DNA of 64,000 bases from Lacticaseibacillus zhaodongensis (GTDB lineage: Bacteria; Bacillota; Bacilli; Lactobacillales; Lactobacillaceae): NCBI RefSeq assembly GCF_009687905.1, contig NZ_BLBG01000009.1, forward strand, positions 24,910 through 88,909, written 5' to 3'. The notes below the pieces were generated by a model. It was not told the origin of the DNA, made no database searches, and was given only the letters and a program-made list of their open reading frames with translations. The position numbers were made by a program, and so were the translations under genes. Positions 42,205-50,069 of this stretch are shown here, piece after piece. Within the stretch, counting starts at the first letter, position 1. Every line of letters begins with the position of its first letter.

Positions 42205-44010
42205 TTACTTATCTTCGGGAGCATTGCCTTCATCGGCCTGCTCCTTTTCGCCGGTTGCGTTGAGCTCGATGCCCAGCGGTTCGAGCTGGGAGTCAACGAC
42301 TGGCTGTGGTGCACGGGTCATTGGTTCGCTGGCATTGCTGTTCTTAGGAAAGGCAATGACATCGCGAATGTTATCGCGGCCAGCCAGCAGCATTGCGAAG
42401 CGGTCAAGACCGATTGCCAGACCACCATGCGGCGGGAAGCCGTAGTCCAGAGCGTCAAGCAGGAAGCCGAACTGCTTTTGGGCCCGTTCTGGGGTGAAGT
42501 CGAGCGCCTTGAGCATCTTTTCCTGAATCTCGCGGTTGTGGATACGGATGGAACCACCACCGATTTCGTAACCATTCAGCACGATATCGTAGGACTGGGC
42601 GTGGGCCTTGTAAGGTTCGCTGTCCAGCAGGTGGACGTCTTCTTCGTTCGGCATGGTGAATGGGTGGTGCGCTGGAACCCAACGCTTGTCCCCTTCATCG
42701 TATTCGAACAGTGGCCAGTTGACGATCCAAACGAAGCGGAACTGGGATTCGTCGATGAGATCGAGGTCCTTGGCAAAATGCGTCCGCAGGTAGCCGAGTG
42801 AGTCGGCAACAACCTTAGGCGTGGAGGCAACGAAGAGGACCAGGTCGCCGGACTTAGCGTCAAGCTTATCGGTCAGTTCCTTACCGTCGCCGAAGAACTT
42901 GCTGATTGGGCCGCTGATACCGTCATCGGTAACCTTCATCCAAGCTAAGCCCTTAGCACCGAAGCGCTTGATGTATTCTTGCTGTTCTTCGATCTTCTTG
43001 CGGGAGTACTTCGCAGCAGCCTGTGGCAAAACGATGGCCTTGACCTGACCGCCGTTAGCAACCGCACCACTGAAGACCTTGAAGTCACTGTCCTTGACGA
43101 GGTCAGAAACATCCTGCAGCTCCATGCCAAAACGCAGGTCAGGCTTGTCGCTACCGAAGCGGTCCTGAGCTTCCTGCCAGTCCATGCGCTGGATTGGGGT
43201 CTTGATATCGATACCCATAACGTCCTTCATGACCCGCTTGAGCAGGCCCTCGGTCAACGTCTGGATCTCTTCCGCACTCAGGAAGCTGGTTTCCATGTCG
43301 ATCTGGGTGAATTCTGGCTGGCGGTCCCCACGCAGGTCTTCGTCACGGAAGCAGCGCGCAATCTGGAAGTACCGGTCGTAACCAGCGCCCATCAGCAGCT
43401 GCTTGAACAGCTGTGGTGACTGGGGCAGAGCGTAGAAGGAACCAGGATAAACCCGTGATGGCACGAGGTAGTCCCGGGCACCTTCAGGGGTACTCTTGGT
43501 CAGGTCTGGGGTTTCAATGTAGATAAAGCCGTTCTCATCGAAGTAACGGTTAGTTGCCATCGTGATTTTGGACCGCAGCAGCAATGCCTTTTGCATCTCT
43601 GGCCGGCGCAAGTCGAGGTAACGGTACTTGAGCTTGGTGTCCTCAGATGCGTTCACGCCGTCTTCAATGTCGAATGGCGGTGTCTTAGACTTGTTCAAAA
43701 CGGTCAGCTGGTGGACTTCGACTTCAACTTCACCGGTGTGCATCTTTTTGTTGACTGCTTCCGGTTTGCGGGCCTTAACTTCACCAGTTGCTTCGATGAC
43801 GTATTCACTGCGCAGTTCGTTGGCCTGTTCCAGAGCGGCGGCATCAAATTCAGCTGAGAACACCAGCTGGACGACGCCGGCGCGGTCACGGAGATCAACG
43901 AAAATCAGGTTGCCCAGACGGCGGCTCTTCTTGACCCACCCTTTGAGGGTAACGGTCTTGTCGATGTCGGCGGCGGTAACGTCACCGGCATACATAGTAC
44001 GTTTGCTCAT
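42205..44010 (-). CDS. aspS: Aspartyl-tRNA synthetase
   Basis: 601-aa bacterial-type class II enzyme. The N-terminal anticodon-binding OB-fold contains [20 protein letters not shown]. Catalytic motifs: [19 protein letters not shown] (motif 1), [20 protein letters not shown] (motif 2), and [20 protein letters not shown] (motif 3). The bacterial GAD insertion lies between motifs 2 and 3. The C-terminal tail is acidic. ATG at 44010 with GAGGAG upstream, 15 bp after hisS, with which it shares the T-box leader. Confidence 0.97.
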   Translation of the reverse strand: MSKRTMYAGDVTAADIDKTVTLKGWVKKSRRLGNLIFVDLRDRAGVVQLVFSAEFDAAALEQANELRSEYVIEATGEVKARKPEAVNKKMHTGEVEVEVHQLTVLNKSKTPPFDIEDGVNASEDTKLKYRYLDLRRPEMQKALLLRSKITMATNRYFDENGFIYIETPDLTKSTPEGARDYLVPSRVYPGSFYALPQSPQLFKQLLMGAGYDRYFQIARCFRDEDLRGDRQPEFTQIDMETSFLSAEEIQTLTEGLLKRVMKDVMGIDIKTPIQRMDWQEAQDRFGSDKPDLRFGMELQDVSDLVKDSDFKVFSGAVANGGQVKAIVLPQAAAKYSRKKIEEQQEYIKRFGAKGLAWMKVTDDGISGPISKFFGDGKELTDKLDAKSGDLVLFVASTPKVVADSLGYLRTHFAKDLDLIDESQFRFVWIVNWPLFEYDEGDKRWVPAHHPFTMPNEEDVHLLDSEPYKAHAQSYDIVLNGYEIGGGSIRIHNREIQEKMLKALDFTPERAQKQFGFLLDALDYGFPPHGGLAIGLDRFAMLLAGRDNIRDVIAFPKNSNASEPMTRAPQPVVDSQLEPLGIELNATGEKEQADEGNAPEDK

Positions 44011-44025
44011 GAAATATTCTCCTCA

Positions 44026-45309
44026 CTAATCTGCAAGTAGCTGCTTGCGAACGGCAGCGTAATCGTCGTTCACGTCAGTCTGCTTGATTTCTAGCTGCTT
44101 GCCGGAAGCCATGTTCTTGATCTGCACGGTTCCGTTCTCAAGTTCCTGGTCGCCGATCGTGATGACCAGCTCCGCATTTTCACGGTTGGCACTCTTGAAC
44201 TGGCCCTTTGGCTTGCGGTCCATGAAGTCCATGTCGACCGTGAAGCCTTGGTGGCGAATTTTGGCCGCGAGCTTGAGGGCCGCAACCTGTGCATCTGCAC
44301 CAATGGCAACGATGTAGGTGGACAGCTGCTGCTGCACTTCCTTGCCTTCCAGCAGGAGCATCAGGCGCTCAACCCCCATGGCAAAACCAACCCCAGGCGT
44401 CTGCGGGCCACCGAGTTCTTCAGCCAGACCGTTGTACCGGCCCCCAGCCAGAATCGTGGTGAAACCGCCGCCGAATGCGGGGTCATCGCTCATGACTTCA
44501 AAAATCGTGTGGTTGTAGTAATCCAAACCGCGGACCATTGTTGAATCGACCACGTAAGGAATGTCGAGCGCTTCAAGCAATTCCTTGACCTTGGCAAAAT
44601 GCTCTGCGGCACTTGGCGTCAAGTAGTCAAGAATTGACGGTGCGTTCTTGACGATTTCTTGGTCGTGGCGGTCTTTGCTATCGAGAATCCGCAGTGGGTT
44701 CTTCTCCAGCCGGATTTTGGAATCATCGGACAGTTCATCCTTGAATGGGGTCAGGTAGTCGACTAGCGCCTTGTGGAAGGCCACCCGACTCTCTGGATCA
44801 CCGAGACTGTTGATGACGATCTTCAGGCTCTTGGCGCCCAAAGAGTTCAGCAGGTCGCGGCCGAGTGCAATCGTTTCAGCATCCAGTGCAGGTGAATTGC
44901 TGCCAAACGCTTCGACCCCAATCTGGTGGAACTGGCGCTGGCGACCAGATTGTGGCCGTTCGTAACGGAACATTGGCCCCATGTAGTAAACCTTGTAGGG
45001 CTTAGCGAATTCGGGCCCGTACAGCTTGTTTTCGATGTACGCCCGGACCACGCCGGCGGTTCCTTCTGGACGCAGGGCCATCATCCGGTCGCCCTTATCC
45101 TTAAAGACGTACATTTCCTTAGAAACAACGTCGCTGGTCTCCCCACTGGTCCGGGAGAAAACGTCGGAACTTTCAAAAATTGGTGTGCGAATTTCGCGGT
45201 AACGGTATTCATCGAACACCTTGCGTGCATTCGCCTCTACATATTGCCAGAGCTCACTGGTGCCTGGCAGGATATCTGCGGTGCCTTTTGGCCGTTGGTA
45301 AGTCGTCAT
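44026..45309 (-). CDS. hisS: Histidyl-tRNA synthetase
   Basis: 427-aa class II synthetase. N-terminus MTTYQRPKGTADILPGTSEL; motif 2 YYMGPMFRYERPQSGRQRQF; the histidine-binding signature is the GLDYYNHTIFEV segment, followed by AGGRYNGLAEELGGPQTPGV and motif 3 GFAMGVERLMLLL. The C-terminal anticodon-binding domain is complete. ATG at 45309 with GAGGGGAACAAC upstream; in-frame codons further upstream overlap the T-box terminator and are not used. Operon hisS-aspS, as in most Firmicutes. Confidence 0.97.
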   Translation of the reverse strand: MTTYQRPKGTADILPGTSELWQYVEANARKVFDEYRYREIRTPIFESSDVFSRTSGETSDVVSKEMYVFKDKGDRMMALRPEGTAGVVRAYIENKLYGPEFAKPYKVYYMGPMFRYERPQSGRQRQFHQIGVEAFGSNSPALDAETIALGRDLLNSLGAKSLKIVINSLGDPESRVAFHKALVDYLTPFKDELSDDSKIRLEKNPLRILDSKDRHDQEIVKNAPSILDYLTPSAAEHFAKVKELLEALDIPYVVDSTMVRGLDYYNHTIFEVMSDDPAFGGGFTTILAGGRYNGLAEELGGPQTPGVGFAMGVERLMLLLEGKEVQQQLSTYIVAIGADAQVAALKLAAKIRHQGFTVDMDFMDRKPKGQFKSANRENAELVITIGDQELENGTVQIKNMASGKQLEIKQTDVNDDYAAVRKQLLAD

Positions 45310-45330
45310 GTTGTTCCCCTCTCTGTGCAT

Positions 45331-45525
45331 AAAAAAAACACCCCTCGCTAGACGCGAAGGGTGCGGACACGGTACCACCTTGCTTTTTTACTCAAGCCAT
45401 AACGGTGGCTACCGGAGCTGATCTGCCTCCAAAGTGTCTTGTCGATCGTTCTTGGGCTTTCACCAACCCCAAGTCGCTGCGTTTGATCTCTTCTGCTTCT
45501 TCACTGGCGCACTATCTATTCGCGT
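45331..45525 (-). promoter_or_regulatory. T-box leader of hisS-aspS
   Basis: Minus strand: T-box sequence AAGGTGGTACCGTG (45368-45381), then a terminator pairing CACCCTTCGCGTC with GCGAGGGGTG and a run of eight T (45331-45364). About 140 nt of stem I/II lie upstream. It should couple hisS-aspS expression to uncharged tRNA-His (inferred from the first gene); the specifier codon was not placed. Confidence 0.9.
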
Positions 45526-45528
45526 CCT

Positions 45529-45557
45529 ATAGTACCTACTAGCCGGCCGAAAGTCAA
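45529..45557 (-). promoter_or_regulatory. Promoter of the hisS-aspS T-box transcript
   Basis: TTGACT, 17 bp, TACTAT on the minus strand, immediately upstream of the T-box. Confidence 0.75.
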
Positions 45558-45606
45558 TACGGCATTAATCGTAAGATAATCAAAGCTAAAATAATCACAA
45601 GAACTT

Positions 45607-45615
45607 TGGTATAAT
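45607..45615 (+). promoter_or_regulatory. Extended -10 promoter of the amidase gene
   Basis: TGGTATAAT, a perfect extended -10, 33 bp before the GTG start; divergent from hisS. Confidence 0.6.
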
Positions 45616-45648
45616 GCCATTAAGAAAGCATTTTGGGAGATTGGACCA

Positions 45649-46968
45649 GTGAAGAAAAACGTACGGCTCGGCAAGTGGCCCCTGATTGCAATCAGTGCGG
45701 CGCTACTTGCAGTTAGCGCGGTTACCACCACCGCCATGGCAAAAACGAATACGATCAGCGTCAAGGCGAGCATCCTCAACGTGCGCCAAGGCCCCGGTCT
45801 GGCCTACAACGTGATGGGTCAGATCAAACACGGCAGCAGTCTGACCGTGATCAGCGAGCGCAACTCCTGGTATCAGGTCCGCCTCGCCGGCAACAAGGTC
45901 GGCTGGGTGGCTAGCTGGCTTGTCGACAGCGATGCCGCCACTACTACCGCCGCCCGCGTTGCCATTGCCAAGACGACCGTCAACGTGCACCAGTACGCCC
46001 AAGTGAGTGCAAAAATTGTCGGTGCCTTGCGCCCGGGTAATTCCGTTAAGGTCGTTTACACCCAAGGCAACTGGAGCCAAATCGAGTTTAATGGTACCGC
46101 CGCCTGGGTCCAGAGTACCTACCTCAGCATGACCGGCCAAACCGCCTCAATCTCAACGGCTCAGAGCCAGGTTTCAACGGCCAAGCCCGGTACGACCCTC
46201 AAGGTGACCGCCAAAACGAACAGTTACTTGCGGACCGCGGGCGGCATCAACGCCACCGTCGTCAAGAACATTGCTAAGGGCACAGAGCTTGAAGTGGTCA
46301 AAACTGATGGTGAGTGGTACCGCGTTCGCACTAGTGATGGCAAGGAAGGCTTTATTGCCAGCTGGGTCGTTACTACCCCGAACGACGGCAAAACGCACAA
46401 GGCCGCTACTTCACTCGCCGAAGCGACCATCGTCATTGATCCTGGTCATGGTGGCAGCGATACGGGTGCTCTTTCCAGCAACGGTAAGCACTACGAAAAG
46501 ACCTACACCCTGCAAGTTGCCGAGCGGATCGCCGCCCAACTACGGAGTGCCGGTGCGAACGTGGTCATGACCCGTAGCAACGACACCTACGTTGACCTAT
46601 CGCCACGGCCAACGATTGCGGCCAAAACCAATGCTGACGCCTTCATCAGTATCCATTTTGACTCCACCAACCAGGGCACCAAGGCTAGTGGCCACACCAC
46701 TTACTACTACAGCAAGAGTAAGGACATGCCGCTCGCCGATGCCATCAACAGCGCGACGAGCACCCTGCCCGTCAGCAACCGGGGCGTGGAGTTCGGGAAC
46801 TATGAAGTCCTGCGCGACAACACGCAGCCGGCCGTGCTGCTGGAACTCGGGTACATCAACGCGAAGAAGGACTTCTCTGAGATCAGCAGTCCGAGTTACC
46901 AGAACCAGGTGGCAGCCGATGTCGTCACCGGACTGAACAAGTACTTCCAGACCGGGCACCATCAATAG
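45649..46968 (+). CDS. Secreted N-acetylmuramoyl-L-alanine amidase with three SH3 repeats
   Basis: 439-aa cell-wall hydrolase. Signal peptide at residues 1-31 (basic KKNVRLGKW, hydrophobic PLIAISAALLAVSAV, cleavage after AMA). Three bacterial SH3 repeats follow at about 37-92 (ILNVRQGPGLAYNVMGQI), 105-160 and 183-243; these bind peptidoglycan. The C-terminal Amidase_3 domain has zinc ligands in IVIDPGHGGSDTGAL, the Glu of HYEKTYTLQVA and the His of AFISIHFDST. The catalytic Glu lies in AVLLELGYINAKKD. The GTG start at 45649 has GGGAG upstream. Likely role in cell separation or wall turnover. Confidence 0.94.
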   Translation: MKKNVRLGKWPLIAISAALLAVSAVTTTAMAKTNTISVKASILNVRQGPGLAYNVMGQIKHGSSLTVISERNSWYQVRLAGNKVGWVASWLVDSDAATTTAARVAIAKTTVNVHQYAQVSAKIVGALRPGNSVKVVYTQGNWSQIEFNGTAAWVQSTYLSMTGQTASISTAQSQVSTAKPGTTLKVTAKTNSYLRTAGGINATVVKNIAKGTELEVVKTDGEWYRVRTSDGKEGFIASWVVTTPNDGKTHKAATSLAEATIVIDPGHGGSDTGALSSNGKHYEKTYTLQVAERIAAQLRSAGANVVMTRSNDTYVDLSPRPTIAAKTNADAFISIHFDSTNQGTKASGHTTYYYSKSKDMPLADAINSATSTLPVSNRGVEFGNYEVLRDNTQPAVLLELGYINAKKDFSEISSPSYQNQVAADVVTGLNKYFQTGHHQ

Positions 46969-46987
46969 GCTCTACTAAAATTAGAAA

Positions 46988-47028
46988 ACGAATCCGTCGT
47001 AGTCATGTGGCTGCGGCGGATTTTTATT
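46988..47028 (+). terminator. Terminator of the amidase gene
   Basis: AATCCGTCGTAG pairs with CTGCGGCGGATT around an 8-nt loop, followed by TTTATT. Confidence 0.82.
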
Positions 47029-47074
47029 GGCTTCCGTAATTTGAATTTAAGTGCGGGGACTTGCGGTAACTGCC

Positions 47075-47415
47075 GGGTGGCGGGCGCATTTTCCTCCCAC
47101 TTCACTGGCGGCAGTGACGGACAGGCATGCTGGGGCACACCTCCAGGCTTGACCTCTCCGATGTCCGGAAGCTCTAACCGCTGAAGCGCTAAGAGCCCCG
47201 GCAAGCCCAGGTCAAGTCTTCCGGTTGAGCTCCGAGCCCGCCGTGTTAAATTAACTGTTTCGCTAAACTTGCAAGTTCCTCCTATATTCAACTTCGCGGT
47301 CTCTCCGCTCGCCCCGATAATTAATAGCCTAGCCAAACCCAGGCTAGACTATTAATTATCGTTTCAGCATGGTCACTCCCGCCAGCTCCGTTCCCGGAAA
47401 AGGCGCCCGCCACCC
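47075..47415 (-). repeat. Structured intergenic repeat D2 (family 2), inverted relative to D1 and D3
   Basis: 341-bp element. Read on the minus strand it begins GGGTGGCGGGCGCCTTTTCC and ends with the complementary GCGCCCGCCACCC. It shares with D1 the blocks AGCTGGCGGGAGTGACCATG, ATCGGGG, AGCGGAGAGACCGC, ACACGGCGGGCTCG and CCAGCATGCCTGTC. The large internal hairpin (47316-47334 with 47342-47360) has an entirely different sequence from D1 but still pairs over 18 of 19 bases. Reading frames across it are spurious. Confidence 0.85.
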
Positions 47416-47480
47416 TACTGCTGTGTTTATTAACATAATGACCGCAATTTAAAGGCAACGGATCCATTTCCAGGTATGTG

Positions 47481-47834
47481 TCACTGATTATGAACGTGTT
47501 TTTTAGGGCTGCGTATTGCCAGCTCACCAATCATCAGCCGCGATTCATGGTTATTTTTGTACTTGAAGTGGTTCAGGCGCAGCACCATGAATAATGCCAG
47601 CACAGCCGTTCGCTTGTTGGCATCGTTAAACACGTGCTTTTTAATTACGTTAATAAAATAGAAACTCGCTAAGTCAATCACCGTTGGGTAAAGTACCCTG
47701 CCAAAAACCTCTTGATGTGCTGACTGAATGATGTAATCCAAGGCTCTGGCATCACGAATGTTTGCCCTTGTTCCCTGCTTCTGCTGGATAAAAGTATTCA
47801 GCGAAATTAGCTGGATTTTCGTTAAGTATTCCAT
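47481..47834 (-). CDS. doc: Doc-family toxin (Fic fold)
   Basis: 117-aa toxin of the death-on-curing family. These proteins use a Fic-like fold to phosphorylate EF-Tu and block translation. The signature HVFNDANKRTAVLALFMVL (about residues 67-85) matches the Doc form H-x-F-x-D-A-N-K-R. The N-terminal YLTKIQLISLNTFI and LDYIIQSAHQEVFGRVLYPT are also Doc-like. It is slightly short; the C-terminal segment after LMIGELA diverges, so mild truncation is possible. Its ATG overlaps the antitoxin stop as TAATG. The pair lies between inverted repeats D2 and D3. Confidence 0.85.
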   Translation of the reverse strand: MEYLTKIQLISLNTFIQQKQGTRANIRDARALDYIIQSAHQEVFGRVLYPTVIDLASFYFINVIKKHVFNDANKRTAVLALFMVLRLNHFKYKNNHESRLMIGELAIRSPKKHVHNQ

Positions 47835-48079
47835 TACTTGTCCTGCAAATAATCCATCAGCGGTTCAAACTCAGTGTAGAGCTGTTCAGCCTGATGCATG
47901 GCTTCCTCAAAATCAGTGGCGCCATTTTTCTGTTTTTTTGTCAACTTGATTGCGTCACCGTCCAGCGTAACTTCTACTTCATCACCAACGGAAAGTTTCA
48001 ATTTAGCGGCGTATTCCTTTGGGATAACCGTGATGAGCGACTGATTGCTCTTACCGATTTTTCTGGTCACACTTGTCAT
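47834..48079 (-). CDS. AbrB/MazE-like antitoxin of the Doc module
   Basis: 81-aa swapped-hairpin DNA-binding protein. The SpoVT/AbrB core is MTSVTRKIGKSNQSLITVIP, then KEYAAKLKLSVGDEVEVTLD; the C-terminal ~30 residues (FEEAMHQAEQLYTEFEPLMD) are acidic and would wrap the toxin. Start at ATG 48079 with GGAGGCGAATC upstream; an in-frame extension of 29 codons has none. Antitoxins of this type normally repress their own promoter. The upstream region has a direct repeat ATGTAC-n6-ATGTAC near 48120-48140 that could be the operator (inference). Confidence 0.85.
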   Translation of the reverse strand: MTSVTRKIGKSNQSLITVIPKEYAAKLKLSVGDEVEVTLDGDAIKLTKKQKNGATDFEEAMHQAEQLYTEFEPLMDYLQDK

Positions 48080-48284
48080 GATTCGCCTCCACTTTTTCCT
48101 TACACAAGTATATATCGCGTACATGTTTTTGTACATACAGCCCCCCAACTGCTTGCTCAATACCAATGGCTTTCATAACGTATCGTAAGGACTGTGGATG
48201 GCTCTAGATGTCAACATTCCTACCATTGATTCGGATTTTGTGACAATAAATGATACGAATATCTGACTTAGAATGCTTGTCCTA

Positions 48285-48613
48285 GGGTGGTGGGTGCCTC
48301 GGAGCTAGCCGTTGGGAGGGACTTTGCCGTCGCGATTGGTAACGTGGGCTTCGTTACCAATCGGGGAGAACGTAGAGACCGCCAGTAGGATTAAAGCAAT
48401 AAGTTCAGTTATCCTGGCCGAAGCGTAAACAAAGCGGGCTTGAAGTTCAGTGCTGAGACTGGCGGGTTTTGCCAGGCTCAGACACGGCCCCGGCAAACCT
48501 TTGTCCCTCCCAGCGGCGTAGCGGAGCGATTTGTACTTTTGCGGCTCTGCCGCCATTAGTACAATCGACATCGAAGCAGCAAAGCTGCGGAGTGAGTGAT
48601 GCGCTCACCACCC
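48285..48613 (+). repeat. Structured intergenic repeat D3 (family 2, with module shared with A)
   Basis: 329-bp element. Ends GGGTGGTGGGTGC and GCGCTCACCACCC pair with two G/T wobbles. Inner helix GTTGGGAGGGAC with GTCCCTCCCAGC. Hairpin CGATTGGTAACG/CGTTACCAATCG (48333-48363). Conserved GTAGAGACCGCC and AAGCGGGCTTG, and a second hairpin GACTGGC/GCCAG (48455-48479). A 73-bp insert at 48522-48594 is the reverse complement of the module in element A, with compensatory changes in its stems. Confidence 0.85.
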
Positions 48614-48641
48614 GCAGTTACCGAAAATCCAAACCCAACAG

Positions 48642-48675
48642 AATACCCTCCTACCGTAATGAAGTAGAAGGGCAT
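48642..48675 (-). terminator. Probable terminator of the pyr operon
   Basis: On the minus strand, AATGCCCTTCTAC pairs with GTAGGAGGGTATT (wobbles included), followed by a modest T-rich stretch. It lies 20 bp after pyrE. Confidence 0.55.
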
Positions 48676-48694
48676 TTTTAGCATCCAGTAAGTT

Positions 48695-49327
48695 TTAGTC
48701 CAGCCAGTGCTCCGGATCTTCCCGCCAGCGGTGCAGCAGCGCCACATCCGCGCTTTCGATTGCCCCCGCCGCTTCCGCCGCCGTGATCAGGCTGCCGTAA
48801 TTGGTCAGTGTTCGCAGCGTCACGTCTGCGTCCGCAAAATTCTTCGTCGCGGCCGGCAGCTGGTAGCTGAAGATGCCGGCAACGCCGACCACATCGGCCC
48901 CTGCCTTCCGCGCCGCGGCGACGGCCTTCAGCACACTGCCGCCAGTGGAGATGAGGTCATCGATCACAACGGTGTGGGCACCGGCCAAAATGCGGCCTTC
49001 GATTTGCCGCCCTTGCCCGTGGTCCTTGGGCTTGGAGCGGATGTAGACCATCGGCAGGTTGAGCCGTTCTGCCACCCAAGCCGCGTGCGGAATGCCCGCG
49101 GTGGCGGTGCCGGCGATGACTTCGGCTTGCGGGTAGTGGGTCCGGATCAGGTCGGCCAGTCCGTCCGCGATGTGCGTGCGCACGATCGGGTAGGCAATGG
49201 TCAGGCGGTTGTCGGTGTAAATTGGACTTTTGAGGCCGCTCGCCCAGGTGTAGGGCTTTTGCGGGCTCAGAGTGACCGCACCGATGTTCAGCAAGTCGTT
49301 AGCAACAGTGGTTTCGTAATTAGTCAT
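48695..49327 (-). CDS. pyrE: Orotate phosphoribosyltransferase
   Basis: 210 aa. Joins orotate to PRPP to give OMP, step 5 of UMP synthesis. The PRPP-binding motif is TVVIDDLISTGGSVLKA (about residues 120-136). The N-terminal YTWASGLKSPIYTDNRL and catalytic-loop YIRSKPKDHGQGRQIEG are typical. ATG at 49327, overlapping the end of pyrF by 8 bp. Last gene of the pyr operon. Confidence 0.97.
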   Translation of the reverse strand: MTNYETTVANDLLNIGAVTLSPQKPYTWASGLKSPIYTDNRLTIAYPIVRTHIADGLADLIRTHYPQAEVIAGTATAGIPHAAWVAERLNLPMVYIRSKPKDHGQGRQIEGRILAGAHTVVIDDLISTGGSVLKAVAAARKAGADVVGVAGIFSYQLPAATKNFADADVTLRTLTNYGSLITAAEAAGAIESADVALLHRWREDPEHWLD

Positions 49328-50042
49328 TTTGTTCTCCTTCGTTCCAAGCCGTCTTGATTGCCGTGTAGGCGCTGTAGGGATTGTCAGCCTGGGTAATCGG
49401 CCGGCCGACGACGATTGCCGAACTGCCGATTTGGCCGGCGCGCTGGGGCGTCACCACCCGCGCCTGGTCACCAGTCGCGGCGCCGGCAGGGCGAATGCCG
49501 GGTGTGACGCGCAGGAAATCCGTGCCGACCTTGGCTGCCACGTCCCCTGCTTCCAGTGCCGAGCAAACGACGCCGTCTGCACCGGCCCCTTTTGCCATCC
49601 GCGCCAAGCCGAGTACCGAGTCGCGCATGCTACCGGGCACTTGCAGCTCCGTGTTGAGCTGCTCCTGGCTGGTTGAAGTCAGCTGGGTGATTGCCAGCAT
49701 CAGCGGGGTTGTGCCCCGACTGCCCGCGTCCAGACCGCTGCGCGCCGCTTTGAGCATGTCGCTGCCACCAGCCGCGTGCACGGTGCACATGTCGGCCCCA
49801 AGGCTGGCGATAACGCGGGCCGCCGCTTCAACCGTATGCGGAATGTCGTGTAGTTTCAGGTCGAGGAACACGCGCAGGCCGCGACTTTTGAGCAGCCGCA
49901 CGATGTCAGGACCGGCGGCGTAATACAGCTCCATCCCCACCTTCACGTACAACTCCTCTGAGACCGGGAAGCGGTCCAGAAAGTCGGTGACGTTTTCTTG
50001 ACTGGGAAAATCTAAAGCAATGATTGGTTCGTCAATGCGCAT
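49320..50042 (-). CDS. pyrF: Orotidine-5'-phosphate decarboxylase
   Basis: 240-aa TIM-barrel enzyme that decarboxylates OMP to UMP. The catalytic motif is VFLDLKLHDIPHTVEAAAR (Asp-Lys-Asp/His cluster, about residues 56-74). PIIALDFPSQENVTDFLD at the N-terminus, VTPGIRPAGAATGDQARV and IVVGRPITQADNPYSAY at the C-terminus bind phosphate. ATG at 50042, 27 bp after carB, with AAGGAG upstream. No dihydroorotate dehydrogenase gene lies between carB and pyrF. Confidence 0.97.
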   Translation of the reverse strand: MRIDEPIIALDFPSQENVTDFLDRFPVSEELYVKVGMELYYAAGPDIVRLLKSRGLRVFLDLKLHDIPHTVEAAARVIASLGADMCTVHAAGGSDMLKAARSGLDAGSRGTTPLMLAITQLTSTSQEQLNTELQVPGSMRDSVLGLARMAKGAGADGVVCSALEAGDVAAKVGTDFLRVTPGIRPAGAATGDQARVVTPQRAGQIGSSAIVVGRPITQADNPYSAYTAIKTAWNEGEQND

Positions 50043-50069
50043 GTTCTAACTCCTTCTTAGTTCTAATTA

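Noticed and set aside
46962..47336. 124-residue minus-strand reading frame across repeat D2
   Set aside because: It runs through the helices of D2, has no ribosome site and its translation only mirrors the repeat; the equivalent frames in D1 and D3 differ.
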